Shown: one piece after another, positions 11,441 to 22,610 of the stretch
Layout: each line of letters starts with the position of its first letter
Position numbering within the stretch: position 1 is the stretch's first letter
NCBI GenBank assembly: GCA_963989385.1
Contig: OZ022509.1
Coordinates: 53,398,271 to 53,462,270 of the forward strand
Reading direction: 5' to 3'
DNA from: Ctena decussata
Lineage: Eukaryota; Mollusca; Bivalvia; Lucinida; Lucinidae
Length of the DNA: 64,000 nucleotides
Program-made: the position numbers and the translations under genes
The notes under the pieces: model-generated
Database searches by the model: none
The model's input: the letters and a program-made list of their open reading frames with translations, nothing else
What the model was told of the DNA's origin: nothing

Positions 11441-11584
11441 CCGTCATTATCAGAACATTCAACTGCAAGTGTAGGCGTATTTGTCTGGTTATTTTTTCTG
11501 TTTCGGTCACTATTTCATTATCATTTCTGACTGCTTGCACCTACCTGAAAACATAAGCCCTATTGACCAGACTTAAGGCGAACG

Positions 11585-11790
11585 GATACACGTAAAAGGA
11601 AAGCAACTCTGTCATTTTCAGACTCTGCATCCCTTTCTGATAGGGGTCAACTCTTAAAGGAAAGAATTTGCTCCTCTAGGAGCAAATTCTTTCCTTTAAG
11701 AATAGACCCCTTTCTGGAAAGTTTTTTTTTCATCGAGGAAAGCAAACAGGTAGTTGCAAAAGTTATTTCCCTTTGAAAAAGATGGCGGTG
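11585..11790. mobile_element. MITE with GTCAACTCTTAAAGGAAAG hairpin
   Basis: The core at 11643-11710 is a long palindrome: GGGGTCAACTCTTAAAGG pairs with its complement, with AGAATTTGCTCC/GGAGCAAATTCT at the centre. Sides include CCCTTTCTGA and TTTCCCTTTGAAAAAGATGG. Relatives lie at about 14370, 18540, 27237, 32580, 49570 and 59220, some with one half deleted. Confidence 0.65.
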
Positions 11791-12412
11791 TCCCCACACA
11801 GCTTAAGCCATTGTGCATCTCTCTATATAATTTCAGTCTGATTCGATATTATTGATTTCTGCATCATTCTTCCTGCCCACAAATTGGTATATTTGAGATA
11901 ATTGGATGACTTAACGACGGATCTTGTAATCAAGGTGACACTGGCAAATATTGCAATCTATATCAGGCCGTTTCGCGGAAAAAATAAGTGAGAAATGCGC
12001 GCGTGAATCGCACGTGAGGTTCACGCAATACCGCCGAACAGTCTGTCATGGTCTTTGTGTTTCGGTTTGAGGATTCTGAAAAAGAGCAAACTGTAAGAGT
12101 ATGATTAGGCTGCGCTAAGCTTATCAGAGTATTGCTGTTTGGACATGGCAAATACACCTTTCTCGCGATAAGGGTCTTCTGGTGGGTGATCAGAATGAAT
12201 CAATATTGCCTTTATATGATTTTTGCGTCTGATTCTGTTTCTGAGTGCTTCAATAGGTAAAAAAGAAGTGGATCAGTGGAAAGTTGAATATCATTGTAAT
12301 ATTCTGTCTGGCTCTGTACTTGTCCGTACCTAATCCGAGCTTTGTCAAAAGCTGATTTGCGACCTTTAGCGTTCACTCAATATAAAAGGCTCTGATTAAT
12401 CCAGCCCCACTC

Positions 12413-12510
12413 TTGGACGGACACTCGGCGCCAGGTGTATACAAATATGGCTACGTACCGCTGAGCCACTTTGGGGACGCCGTTAGGAGAATTGAAACAG
12501 AACAGAATAT
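12413..12510 (+). mobile_element. Short SINE-like retroposon with GGCGCC head
   Basis: It starts TTGGACGGACACTCGGCGCC and ends with GAATTGAAACAGAACAGAAT. An 8-bp target duplication CCCCACTC lies on each side (12405-12412, 12511-12518). It is about 98 bp, as in the copy at 10032. Confidence 0.8.
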
Positions 12511-12732
12511 CCCCACTCATCTATTGCGGAAGACGGAAGGCGCACACCTCGGCGCGGTACAAGTAAAGAGCGTTAATGCCATATGACAAACCAGCCACGT
12601 GGTAGCAAAGATGCTTCTTCGCTGTGGCTCTACAAAGGGTCGTTGTTGGAAAGAAGAGCTGATGTTGCCTGTCACCATGGTGGAGTTCCAGGAAGAAGAG
12701 CTGGCGTGATGTTGGCCTTTTATCGACGATGA

Positions 12733-12848
12733 CAAGGACAGACGCACGGCGCCCCGTACTGCGGTTATGGGTACGTTCCCATCAGGTGCGGGGGTAGGGG
12801 GTGGGGGAAGGGGCGGGGACGTCGTTACTAGAATTGAAATACAACGAC
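12733..12848 (+). mobile_element. Short SINE-like retroposon carrying a G-rich tract
   Basis: The head AAGGACAGACGCACGGCGCC and the tail AGAATTGAAATACAACGA identify the family. The middle has gained a G-rich run at 12788-12819 with five or more runs of three to five Gs, capable of G-quadruplex formation. No clean target duplication was found. Confidence 0.65.
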
Positions 12849-13413
12849 ACCCCCTTTCATTTTCACAGTCGGCACTATCTGCACCTATCTATCGCTTCTC
12901 TCGCGGGTAAAACTGGGATTGTAATTGTGGCCACACCGTTGAAGGAACGATAAATCAACCATCAGGCCCATAAATTTTACTAAAATGGTTTTTCGAATAA
13001 CCTCATCTGTTAGAGTAAATTATTTTCAAAATTCTGACATATACTCGGACAACACATTTCCATAAAAACAACCACTTTCTGTGGTCAAATAAAAGCAGAT
13101 TGCATATACTTCATCATAGTGTATAAAAATAAAGATAATATCTCCTGGTCCTTTGAGATCACTTAATCTAAAGTCAGAATTCCTTTAATATTTAGAAATT
13201 ATGCTGATGAAAATAAACCCGTGTGTTGAATACATTCGTTTTTATGTTGGTGTTAAATGAATGGTACAGATTCCATTCTAGAAAGAGGTGGACAATAGCC
13301 CAATATTACCTGCCGTAGTTTGCGCGCGGACATATGGGTATTTTTAAAATTTGGTTTAAAGATAGCGGGCAAAGCTTGAAAGAATAGCTGCTAAACTTAT
13401 CCGGAGAAATTTT
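12849..13413. other. Stretch without recognised gene
   Basis: AT-rich, with no repeat partner in the window and no convincing frame. If the minus-strand exon candidate at 13414 is real, this is its downstream intron or 3' flank. Confidence 0.4.
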
Positions 13414-13791
13414 TCAAACTTTACCTGCGAGAAATGACACTTTGCCATAAAAACTTGTTTCCCTTTGTAAAATTGGTGGTTGAACACTTTCAGGATATAC
13501 TTTCGCACAAATAGTTCCCTGGTTCATTGGTTTCTTAGAAGGCCAGTTTGACTGAATATCCTGCTTGCTATCGCAAACTGAAAAGAGCCTTGGATATGCT
13601 TCTTGAAAATGTATAATTAGTTCAGAATCCCCAGCACTGGGGGTAACTAGAGGAACCGAATCACACCCTTCATAGGTGCCCCTACAACGGCAGATTGTCT
13701 CATAAGTTGACGGGTCATTGTTTACCGGAGAAACAACAAAAAACAGTAGCAGGTTTTGCCCTGTTAAAACTGTTTGAAAATGGTTTGTCAT
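13414..13791 (-). CDS. Possible single exon of an unknown protein
   Basis: This is a 125-codon minus-strand frame of mixed, non-repetitive composition with no partner elsewhere in the window. It contains a hydrophobic run (LLLFFVVSP) followed by five cysteines, including CRC, which would suit a secreted or membrane protein. After FLAG the sequence reads CAG|GTAAAG, a good splice donor, so the true exon may end about there. Upstream, TTTTAACAG|G could be an acceptor, which would put the exon start inside the frame and make the ATG incidental. I do not recognise the family. Chance remains a real possibility in this AT-rich DNA. Confidence 0.35.
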   Translation of the reverse strand: MTNHFQTVLTGQNLLLFFVVSPVNNDPSTYETICRCRGTYEGCDSVPLVTPSAGDSELIIHFQEAYPRLFSVCDSKQDIQSNWPSKKPMNQGTICAKVYPESVQPPILQRETSFYGKVSFLAGKV

Positions 13792-13799
13792 GCCTCAGA

Positions 13800-14509
13800 G
13801 ACTTGAGGAAAAGAGAGTGCAAAGTGCCTGGAGTATTGTGAAAAAAGTTTCGTGGAAGGATGGATAATTAAACTGTAAAACTAATTGTGTTCTCGTGCCC
13901 TATGACCATTTCCCTTATAGTTATCTTTCCCATCCGTGCTTCAACAAGCCACTTATAGTATGTTATATGTATATGTAAGTGACATTGCTGTAGCATGCAG
14001 AGGGACAGTGGCGCAGTTTACAGCCGAAAACTGAAATTATATCCTTTGTTTCAGAAAAATGGCTTATGTCTTCATCAGCCTATCAGGAAATACGGTGTTT
14101 ACTTCATTCACCTGAATAAGGATAAACTAAAGCGGATGCAATTTTATGTGGTCAAAATTTTGCCACCAGTAATAACTTGCCTGACAAATTAAAAAAAGGG
14201 AAATAAACACACCTTTAAAAGCTTTTAACGCCTACAAAGCAATATTTACACCTTCACCAAAGCTGGAAATTATCTTTCAAACATATATATTATTAATAAA
14301 GCTCTAGGCCAACTGTGCTATGAGAATAGTCTTTTTTTCTTGTCTTTTAAGATAAGTTGATACATTTCAGAGGAACCAACTCTGCCATTTTCATTTGTGC
14401 CTCCCTTTTAAATAGGGACCAACTCTTAAAGGGTTTGGAAGAGTTTCATCTTCTATGGAGGAAAGGAGTAAGTTTGAAAATCGCCACGCAGTTTGTGTCT
14501 CATTAACGA
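13800..14509. other. Stretch without recognised gene
   Basis: No gene is recognised. A 65-codon plus-strand frame at 13995-14192 has no motif. About 14365-14440 carries one half of the GTCAACTCTTAAAGG MITE (GCCTCCCTTTTAAATAGGGA, then CCAACTCTTAAAGG). Confidence 0.4.
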
Positions 14510-14562
14510 GCACATTTTTTGAATTATTGCTGATTTCTGTCAGTTTATACAAGTTAAAAAAT

Positions 14563-15028
14563 TTCATTGATCAACTGAGACACGAGAAAAATGCTTTATT
14601 TGCACGTGCGACCAGCGAAGACTTAGACAATCCATCCATAACATGTCAGTCTGATCAGAGTCTTTCTTCTCGTATGAGTAGTTCTCGGGCCCAGCGGATT
14701 CTATATAGTGAAAACGGTGACTCTGATCTGACTGCACGGAGATAGAATTCTCACTACAAATGTAGTGCGCCATAAGAAGCCTTTTTCTCATTATTCAGCT
14801 AAACAACGTCGCCACAACACAAGTGAATACGAAATACCATGGCCGGTCTATTATAATTCATACCAGGCACTTTGCCATATTTGCCCTCTCAAAGCTAGAC
14901 TTTGCCCTTGCAGCACGAATTCACTGACTGCTGTGACTGTCACTGTCACATACAGCATCAAAATTCGATCAAATGAAATCATTTTTTGGTCACGCGAGCA
15001 ACACCGTAATTACACTAAATACTGTTAA
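14563..15028. repeat. Start of segment A: hairpin repeat shared with 31560-32010
   Basis: GAGACACGAGAAAAATGC, CTTTCTTCTCGTATGAGTAG, CAGCGGATTCTATATAGTGA and AACAACGTCGCCACAA all recur in the same order in segment B. The middle contains an inverted pair (CAGTCTGATCAGAGTC facing GACTCTGATCTGACTG) of the type seen in the 236-bp MITE family. The small frames here are not convincing genes. Confidence 0.7.
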
Positions 15029-15040
15029 AGATGCATTTTT

Positions 15041-15856
15041 ATACCCCGCCACACGTTAGTGGCGGGGTATTATGTTTTCCCGCTGGCTGTCCGTGTGTCT
15101 GTCCGTCCGTCGTACGTACGTCCGTCCGTCCGGTCGTCCGTCCGTCCGTCCGTGAGCACTTTGTTTCCGTTCGATAACTTGAGTATTTATTAACGGATTT
15201 TATTCATACATGGCATGTGCATTGGTCTTGGGAAGATCTCGGTTGGGATTGTTAATGGGCAAATTTCGATGTCTTCTTATGGAGTTATTGCCCTTTTCAT
15301 GGTCTTAAAAACAGTTTTTGGTCTGTAGTTCTTTTACACTTTGAAATATCTTGATGAAATTTCGCAGAAATGATCGAAGTAACATAAGCTTTCAGTTATA
15401 AGCAGAATTTTGTCCACCTGGATTATCTGCCCCTGCCCTTGGGCTATATACATGTATGAAATAATGAAAAAAAAATGTATAAAATTAGAGTCGAAAGGGA
15501 TTTTTCTGAAACTTGTAACAAATTATCATATTGATATAAGCTTTATGTCTTGATCAAAATTTTGTCCCCCAGTGGTTATCTGCCCCTGACACATGCTGTA
15601 TACATGTATGAAATCATGAAAAAATCAATATAAAATCAGATTTTTGGTATATCTTGATGAAATTTCATAGAAATGATTAAAATAACATAAGCTTTCTGTT
15701 ACAAGTAGTATTAAGTCCACATAGGATACCTGCCCCTGCCCAAGAGCTATATACATGTATAAAATTATGAAAAAATTCTGTTCATGAGGTTCATGTCATG
15801 ATAAAAAAATGTATAAAAGATAGAAGACGGGGTATTGGTTTGCAGTGGCGGGGTAT
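15041..15856. mobile_element. A-only repeat element bounded by ATACCCCGCCAC
   Basis: The ATACCCCGCCAC left end faces GTGGCGGGGTAT at 15845-15856. The left end is also an immediate hairpin (15041-15070). A TCCG/TACG simple repeat fills 15106-15155. The body holds two or three degenerate internal copies of a block with ATACATGTATGAAAT and CTTGATGAAATTTC. This layout (TIR, TCCGTCCG tract, AT-rich body) resembles a dispersed mollusc repeat; its class is unknown. Segment B lacks it. Confidence 0.65.
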
Positions 15857-16244
15857 TACGCAGTCGTTTACGATGCTTTTATTTCTTCTGTTGAAGAGTG
15901 GTGGCACAAAATAATCCCCCCCCCCCATAAACAGTATTAAGGGCCATAGCTCACACCAAAGGCTCATCTTATCTAGGTGATTATGGGGGGATTAAGCCAG
16001 TGATAAGACCCTATGACGGGGCCTAGAATTGGGAATCTGCAATTATCCTGTTTGTGCACATCTGCTGTAAAAAAGACAAATAGATAAGATAAAGACAAAT
16101 AATGAATACATAATAAATGAAACCTGTATAATTATTTCAATTATTTTATTCTGATCTAATATATACTAGTGACTGTCCATTTTTATTTGATATATTATTA
16201 AGTTTATTATTTCTTAAGATGAATGCAAATAAAAAGATGTTTTA

Positions 16245-17433
16245 GAGACGTTCTCAGTTAAGCTGGGCCATTAGCTATTATTTTTGTCCTTCATATAACC
16301 TTTCTTTAAATTACAAAATAACGGTCCCCTTTACCCTCTGACAAGTTGCCTACTGTCTAAAGAAGTAGATAAAAGTACCAAGACATGCATGCGTTTTGTT
16401 AGCCGTTTTTAACACTGGTTCGAATAATGATACCCTGGTTCAAAAGGCGACGTTTTTAAATGTCGCAATATTGCCGATGCATATATATGAACTCCGCTAG
16501 GCTAAAAAAGATAAATCACAGCTTAAAATCGAGTTCCATTATTAAATTCAGATGATTTCTTACATATTTCCCAGCTTAAACAATATCTAAAGGGAAGTTT
16601 TAGCTACGAAATGAGACTGAATACTAATGTCGCAAATTTTATGTAACCTACGTCACAGCGGTAAATTCATGATACTTGTATTAACTAAAATGGCCCGGCA
16701 TCATAAAACTTACAAGACCATACGAAGAAATATGTGTTCCTCAATGTTTTATATCATTTGTGCAAATTTGCTCCATTTTGTATATTTTACTCGACTTCAA
16801 AGTACATTACCCCAGCATTTTTCTGTAAGAATGTAACCTTACGTCACGGGCTTTTTTTAAAACTGAGCAAAGCAATCGCTCTGAAACTCATGTGCAATAT
16901 CCTGCCAAGTAACAGCTACAAGATGGCGTGCACAGATTTCATGCACTGAAACATTAAGTGGTATAAAAACGTTAAAAAGTGTGTACTGTAACCTACGTCA
17001 CACGTAACCTACGTCACAACGTCACTAAGACCACGTTCTTAAAGCGTTGGCGTCATTGGATTCAGCAGCGCTCAATAGAAAACCCCTTTCTTCCAAAACA
17101 GCAAAGAAAAACATTTTAAATTGAGACCAGCCAAAATAATTAAATGTCAGTAGATTAGTAAATGTGCATTGCTACGCATGTCAAAGAAATAGTATGCGAC
17201 ATCGTCATTCAACGTATCTAAATAACGTCATAAAATACGCAATTTCTAACTGTTAGGGTATGTCTCTAAACATGGTTGGTATTCCATAATCTAAAACTAT
17301 TATCTGAAAATATTTCAAAGCTTTGAAGCAGATATAATGAGCATTATGGCCGTGATTTTTTCTTGAATTCTGGCATGGTTGCATATATGGCCATTTTTGT
17401 CCGCGAATGGCCCAGCTTAACTGAGAACGTCTC
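16245..17433 (+). mobile_element. 1189-bp TIR element, GAGACGTTCTCAG family, copy 1
   Basis: The terminal inverted repeat GAGACGTTCTCAGTTAAGCT runs on to about 28 bp, with its inverted copy ending at 17433. The 4-bp target duplication TTTA lies at 16241-16244 and 17434-17437. The interior has frames of at most 71 codons, none resembling a transposase. It repeats GTAACCTACGTCAC at about 16645, 16834 (with an extra T), 16986 and 17002. A second copy in reverse orientation lies at 41011-48123. Confidence 0.88.
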
Positions 17434-17437
17434 TTTA

Positions 17438-17980
17438 ATGTCTAGAATCTATCATAATTTAAATTTTCTGGCTTTTTAAAACAGTAATAATGAAGACTTA
17501 CCGGCCTGTGCAAGATTTTTTTAAATTTCAAAGAATCGCAGAGTGTTCATATGATCAGTAAATATTTAAATCAGCCGTCAAACCTATGTAGACTGTTCAG
17601 GGTTTTCTCTTTTTTTTCATTTCCAAGAACCCCATACTATTCATACGGAAGACTCTGATTAAACTGCACAGGCTGCTCTGGGTTTTCTGTGCGCACGGAT
17701 GTTGTAATGTATGAGTACCTATTTTCATTATCACTTTGTATAAAACCGAAGTCTTTGAGAAATAATGGTTACTTTTTTCCCACAATTCAATATGGGTCTT
17801 CAACAACACAGTCTCATCCAGTTATAACCTGTTTAAAACTACATGTATATTCTAAACATGCCCATGCCTGTAATTGATTCACAAGTCTCCTAGAAGGTCT
17901 TATCTCTGAGCAGCATGTTTCAATAGATGGTCATTAGGGTATTATGTAATCAAAAATGTGTCTTTAAACGCTTATATTTG
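17438..17980. other. A-only sequence without recognised gene
   Basis: It lies between the TIR element and the point where A and B align again (about 17980/32022). Around 17645-17705 it carries half of a hairpin repeat (GACTCTGATTAAACTGCACA, then GGCTGCTCTGGGTTTTCTGT). No supported gene. Confidence 0.4.
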
Positions 17981-18124
17981 GCGGCATTGGCGAAAATAAC
18001 AAAGAGCGCAATGAGTCCGCCAATATTATGTATTTGGTTTTCGTTGTGTTTACAAACGCGCAGCCTAACATTTAAGATAAAAGGAGTACCTGATGAGTTT
18101 TGAGTTTTTGAGATATTTTCTATA

Positions 18125-18215
18125 CCGTCCCATTAAACTATACATGTGGCGCTTATTAGAATAGCCTCATGGAGCGATTCTAATAAATACCACAATGTAT
18201 AGTTTGACAGAATGG
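18125..18215. repeat. Palindromic repeat in segment A
   Basis: AAACTATACAT and ATGTATAGTTT form outer arms around a TTAGAATAGCC/GCGATTCTAATAAAT inner stem. The B counterpart at about 32155-32235 keeps a more perfect centre (TCGCCTCATGAGGCGA). It is a small foldback element present before the duplication. Confidence 0.7.
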
Positions 18216-18534
18216 TAACAAACACTGGTTTAAATTTTACATCAAATGTTCTTTATTATCTGGACCCATGGTATATCATGAACGCCAAAATTAATCTATA
18301 CCAATATGCCATTTTTAATAAACCGCAAAATTTTGATACCGCAGAATTAAGTGTTTTACAGTATTGGGACATCAAAATTAAAAACAATTTCACTTTAACA
18401 AGCAACTTCTGTAATTATACTAAATAAGGACAAATTAGTTTCCTTTTAAAACTGGTATCACAACGCAAAGAATGATGGCACTTATTTAGAATGCTCCCTG
18501 AAAACGGTCTGATTTAGGGAAAAGTGTAACTTTG

Positions 18535-18770
18535 CTCTGAGACTTCACTATGTTTTTCAGATATTTTAACAAAGGGGAACAACTTTTGTGACTTCCTATT
18601 AAAATTCTTGGAGAACAAAGCCCTTTCAAAAAAGAGGTCAACTCTTAAAGGAAAGAATTTGCTCCTGAAGGAGCAAATTCTTTCCTTTTAAGAGTTTGAC
18701 TCCTATTGGAAGGGAGGCAAACCTGAAAAGACAGAGTTGATTCCCCTGAAACAGATCCATTCACCTGGAG
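18535..18770. mobile_element. MITE with GTCAACTCTTAAAGG hairpin, segment A copy
   Basis: The centre at about 18631-18710 pairs GGTCAACTCTTAAAGG with CCTTTTAAGAGTTTGACTCC around AATTTGCTCC/GGAGCAAATT. The sides AGGGGAACAACTTTTGTG and TTGATTCCCCTGA are partly complementary. The orthologous copy is at 32575-32800, so the insertion predates the duplication. Confidence 0.75.
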
Positions 18771-19256
18771 TCCCAATGGTTATTGTCACTACAGCATGCT
18801 ACGTTAGCGGATATTTCCATATAGATCCTCATTTGAAACCTCTCTATTTTTGTCGTTTAGATATTCTCTTGTAATGCTTTTTTAGCACTGATGGACGAAT
18901 ACATAGAAATAGCATAAATAGCAAAGCCGATCGATCTACTACAAGTTACGTGTCCTATTCTACAACTATTGTGGAAACATTACTATAAAGTGCAAAAATT
19001 CCTGGACATGCTTAATATCATGGAACGTTGCAATTAAGCGCCTAAATTCTGTACGACCAGTTGATCGCGGTTACTGTGCGATTAATTAATGATACATTCT
19101 GGAAATTCTAAAATTTGGAATCATAATAATTGCACAGAGATTTGTGACAATTAATTGTAGAATTCTGGACAAACTTAAAATTAATGAGGAAACATTGCAA
19201 TTAAGCACATATATTCTTGGCGCCTTTGATTGTGAAAACAGTACAAGTAAGTACAG

Positions 19257-19477
19257 GGGCCGTATTCATAAAGCCACTTAAGTCGTTGCTATGCTGTTGC
19301 TAAGGCTAAATATCTATAAAGGAGATTCCCTACAACTATGAAATTTGCTCTGGAGGAACAGTCTTTGCAAGACTGTTCCTCCAGAGCAAATTTCATAGTT
19401 GTAGGGAATCTCCAACATTGAAATTTACCCTTAGCAACAGCATAGCAACGACTTAAGTTGCTTTATGAATACGGCCC
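19257..19477 (+). mobile_element. 221-bp palindromic MITE, GGGCCGTATTCATAAAG family, A-only
   Basis: It is almost wholly a hairpin: GGGCCGTATTCATAAAG at the left faces its complement at the right, and the arms run to a central AGTCTTTGCAAGACT. The 3-bp target duplication CAG lies at 19254-19256 and 19478-19480. Segment B has the uninterrupted site with a single CAG (33286-33288). Another copy lies at 62507. Confidence 0.92.
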
Positions 19478-20518
19478 CAGAACTTCTGGAGATCTTTGGT
19501 TGTGGAAACATTACGATGAAATATAAAAATTCTGGACGATTTTAAAATGTGCAAAATTGCAATTCAGGGCAGGAATTCCGGACGATATTTAAGGTTTTGA
19601 AAATAAAACATGCATTGAGCGCAGAAAACCGTCGAGTGTGTAATCATTTATAACTACGTGCAACTTTAAGAATAAATTACAAAACACTATTTTAGAATAT
19701 ATGTACTTTATGAAAGTGCTACTTTCACAAAGCTGATGAGGCGTTAAAGAAAGGTTACACAGTGGCTTACATGCTATTTGCAAACAGTTATTCAAGCAGA
19801 AAGGTAGGTTTGTTTGTATTTAGTGTTTCTCAAAATCACAAAGATTTTTTGTTTTTAATTATTTGTTTTGTGTTAACATGTTACATTTTGACCTATACTC
19901 CGGTTAGGGGCCCCGGTCATTGAATAAACCTTCAAAAGAAGATGTGCTATATGCTACTATGTTGGAGTATCAAACGGTGAAAAGATAGTACAAATATATT
20001 TGTACTTGTATTTCAAAATACAATAACGTCTGATAAAAATGCAACCCCATTCCCACTCTGAAATTAAATATAAAGGCTGCAAACAGTTAGCCATACTATA
20101 GCAATGCCATTCGACTCATTGTATGTAATTTTATTAGTACAGAAAAAGAAATTTCTGTTTGGTCACTTTCAGGAGTTTATTTGATAACTTTACCAGTTCT
20201 TTGCTTCAAACCAAGAAAATATTCTCAACTATACTTCACAACATATATGAGTCGAATTGCATGTTTTTTTGTTTTTTTAGTAACTATTTGCAAAAACCCA
20301 AATTTCAATTTTCAGGTGGAAATTGATTGCGCGTTTACCAGGAGTGACAACTGTACTATTAGATAGTCCATCTCCATAAGCACAAACTGAAAGCAAACAC
20401 TGGTACAGCAAGCGTCCATCACATTATTTTCATTCATGCTCTTAAGGCCAAAGATACAGTAAAAAACACAAGCAAATCGTATTTTATTAAACAAAAGTAC
20501 ACTTTTAGTTTAACACAA

Positions 20519-20547
20519 CTTCTATCTATCTATCTATCTATCTATCT
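20519..20547. repeat. ATCT microsatellite, short allele
   Basis: About seven ATCT units follow TTTAGTTTAACACAACTTCT. It sits at the tail end of the minus-strand SINE at 20548. The B counterpart is much longer and partly re-duplicated (34231-34346). Confidence 0.9.
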
Positions 20548-20862
20548 TCCATTACGTCTTAACCCCCGAGGGGGACACAGACGGTGTACTTGTGTATACT
20601 CCGGTGTTGTAGGATGAAAGCCTATATATAGCCATGTAGCTATAGTAGGGATCTTTAAGCTGCACAGGGGATGACTCTCCCTGCACAAGGTTGCTCCAGT
20701 TAACGTCCCGATCCGAAGGACGGCACACTTGTCAACATCATCCCTGCAAATGATGCTAGAAAAACGCGTTCGGACATAGGAAGACTTCGCCACGGGCGGA
20801 AATCGAACCCACGGCCTCTGGCTTCAGAATCAAGTGCACTAACCACTGAGCCACCGCGCTTT
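20548..20862 (-). mobile_element. tRNA-derived SINE, segment A copy
   Basis: Read on the minus strand from about 20862 it begins AGCGCGGTGGCTCAGTGGTT, with a box A-like TGGCTCAGTGG. A box B-like GGGTTCGATTTCC follows about 45 bases later; these are the internal RNA polymerase III promoter boxes of a tRNA head. The tail is the ATCT repeat. The orthologous copy is at 34347-34655. Minus-strand frames across it are not genes. Confidence 0.88.
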
Positions 20863-21121
20863 TCTTTATTCCAGAAGCAAGCAAAAGTACTGACATATCA
20901 ACTACTAGTAAAGCAATCTGTTAGACAATTTAAAGAAATCGTCAAACTCAGAACTAGTTAAAATTACAAAATTCTTCATGATAGAATCGGCAAGCACGGC
21001 CGGTGAGATACTGTTTATTAATAGAAAGATCAAATCTACACATTACATACTCAGTTTTTATTTGGACAGTATTATGATCTAACCATTTTTTTTTTGTTTT
21101 TTTTTTGTTTCATAAAATGTT

Positions 21122-21460
21122 TTATCATATGACGTCGCATCTGAGAGTGTAATAAAGCCATGCATTAAAAACGATAATCCACTAGTGGTTTAAATATGCA
21201 AATTACGTTGTAACGTTATACGTTGACGTCCTTTAAAACGTCGCTTTTTCTAATGGCGAAATCGTGACGTTTTAGTGCAAATTTTGCAAATAAAATGCGA
21301 TTTTAGTGTCATATGATAAATAGAATCTTGCATTCGTGCTCCTGTATTATTGAATTTATTAAACTCGTTGGTGAAAACGATAAGATGCTCGGCAGAGCCT
21401 CGCATCTTATCTTTTCCCCAACTCGTTTAATAAATTCAATAATACATGAGCACTCATGTA
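21122..21460. mobile_element. A-only pair of palindromic repeats
   Basis: TTATCATATGAC (21122) faces GTCATATGATAA (ending 21319). Directly after it a second hairpin pairs CTGTATTATTGAATTTATTA with TAATAAATTCAATAATACAT (about 21344-21448). B lacks both and has about 70 bp of other sequence here (34885-34950), so the locus was changed by more than a simple insertion. Confidence 0.6.
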
Positions 21461-21519
21461 AGATCCTCTGTTTACTAACTTTTCAATAGGGAAGTAAGCA
21501 TTTACAATAAACAATCCAG

Positions 21520-21760
21520 GGCCCGAGGTTATAAAACTTTTTTCATGCTCAACTCAGCTGAGCATGAAATTTTCTCTGCTGATAAATATGAAAATGCCAA
21601 CAATTGTTGGCATTTTAATATTTATGAGTAGAAAAAATAGCCTTCTTGTCTTATCTGAGCCTGAAAAATGCTGAATTTCTTGGAATTTTTATATTAATGG
21701 GCATTTTAAATTTCATGCTCAGCTGAGTTGAGCATGAAAAAAGTTTTATAACCTCGGGGC
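21520..21760 (-). mobile_element. 241-bp MITE, GCCCCGAGG family, copy 2, A-only
   Basis: It is the same element as 7121-7361 in reverse orientation. The ends match GCCCCGAGGTTATAAAAC with one C-to-G change at the left tip. The 3-bp target duplication CAG lies at 21517-21519 and 21761-21763. Segment B shows the empty site (AACAATCCAGGTGCATCG, CAG at 34991-34993). Confidence 0.92.
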
Positions 21761-22054
21761 CAGGTGCATCGCTACAGCATAAAACTCGCAAATGTGAAAA
21801 ATGTCCATCCGCTAGAAGGTTTGTTAATGAAAGTACAAAGTCGTGAGCATTTTACACGCAAAGACTGCTTTATCTGTCTAATTATTGGATACTAAATCAA
21901 ATTATTAGCTGAATTAATCCTAATTAATGATAGATTTGTCTCAAAATATCTTTCGATTCTATAAGCATGTATACATTTACTGTTTATGTGCCAACCCACC
22001 AGGAATTTCGCAGTAGTCAGTTTTTAATAGTATATTATATGATAAAATATTGTT

Positions 22055-22610
22055 TACACTGATAGGTAGAGAAATGTACGACTGTTTGAGCATATACATG
22101 TATGACATCAAAAAATATTGTTTCAATCGACAGTTAGAGTAAGACTCGATTTCTTGATCGTGTATTATCTGAATAAAATATTGTTTCGACCGGCAGTTAG
22201 AGAAAGACGCCATCCTATTATTGTTATTGTAAATTACATATATATGATTAAACTAAAAGTCATAAAGAAATTTATTTCATTCATTTTTTTATCGAATATT
22301 GCATGAATAAAGTATTGTTTAACCCAACAGTTAGAGAAACGGTCATATTTTGTCCGTATACTAAACAAATACAGTATTGTTTAGACCAGCAATTAGAAAA
22401 TAGATTCGCTTTCTTGTTCGTACATTATTATATCAATACGAACGAAAAACAGAGAGAGTTGACATCTTGTTCGTATGTACTGTTTTGTCAAATGGTTAGA
22501 GAAAGAATCGACTTCTTGGTTGCATATTTTATGAATAAAGCATGGGTTAGAGTAGGAGAATAATTTTAAGTCAGAGAATAATTTGATTTTTTGATCGCAT
22601 ATTACGTGTA
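22055..22610. repeat. Degenerate 63-bp minisatellite, segment A
   Basis: TATTGTTT followed by a CAGTTAGAGAAAG-like stretch recurs at about 22116, 22179, 22313 and 22375, with weaker units near 22050, 22480 and 22575. The usual spacing is 62-63 bp, with one AT-rich expansion. Because 63 is a multiple of three, open frames persist across units and give peptide repeats such as RPAVRE and NPTVRE. In segment B this array is split by the foldback transposon. Confidence 0.75.

Noticed and set aside
16627..16949. Two overlapping frames in the TIR element as a transposase remnant
   Set aside because: Both are about 70 codons, lack acidic catalytic motifs, and their counterparts in copy 2 are no better preserved than the rest of the element.
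20548..20862. Functional tRNA gene on the minus strand
   Set aside because: Boxes A and B are present but the sequence continues as a roughly 310-bp SINE with an ATCT tail; a tRNA acceptor stem does not close properly.
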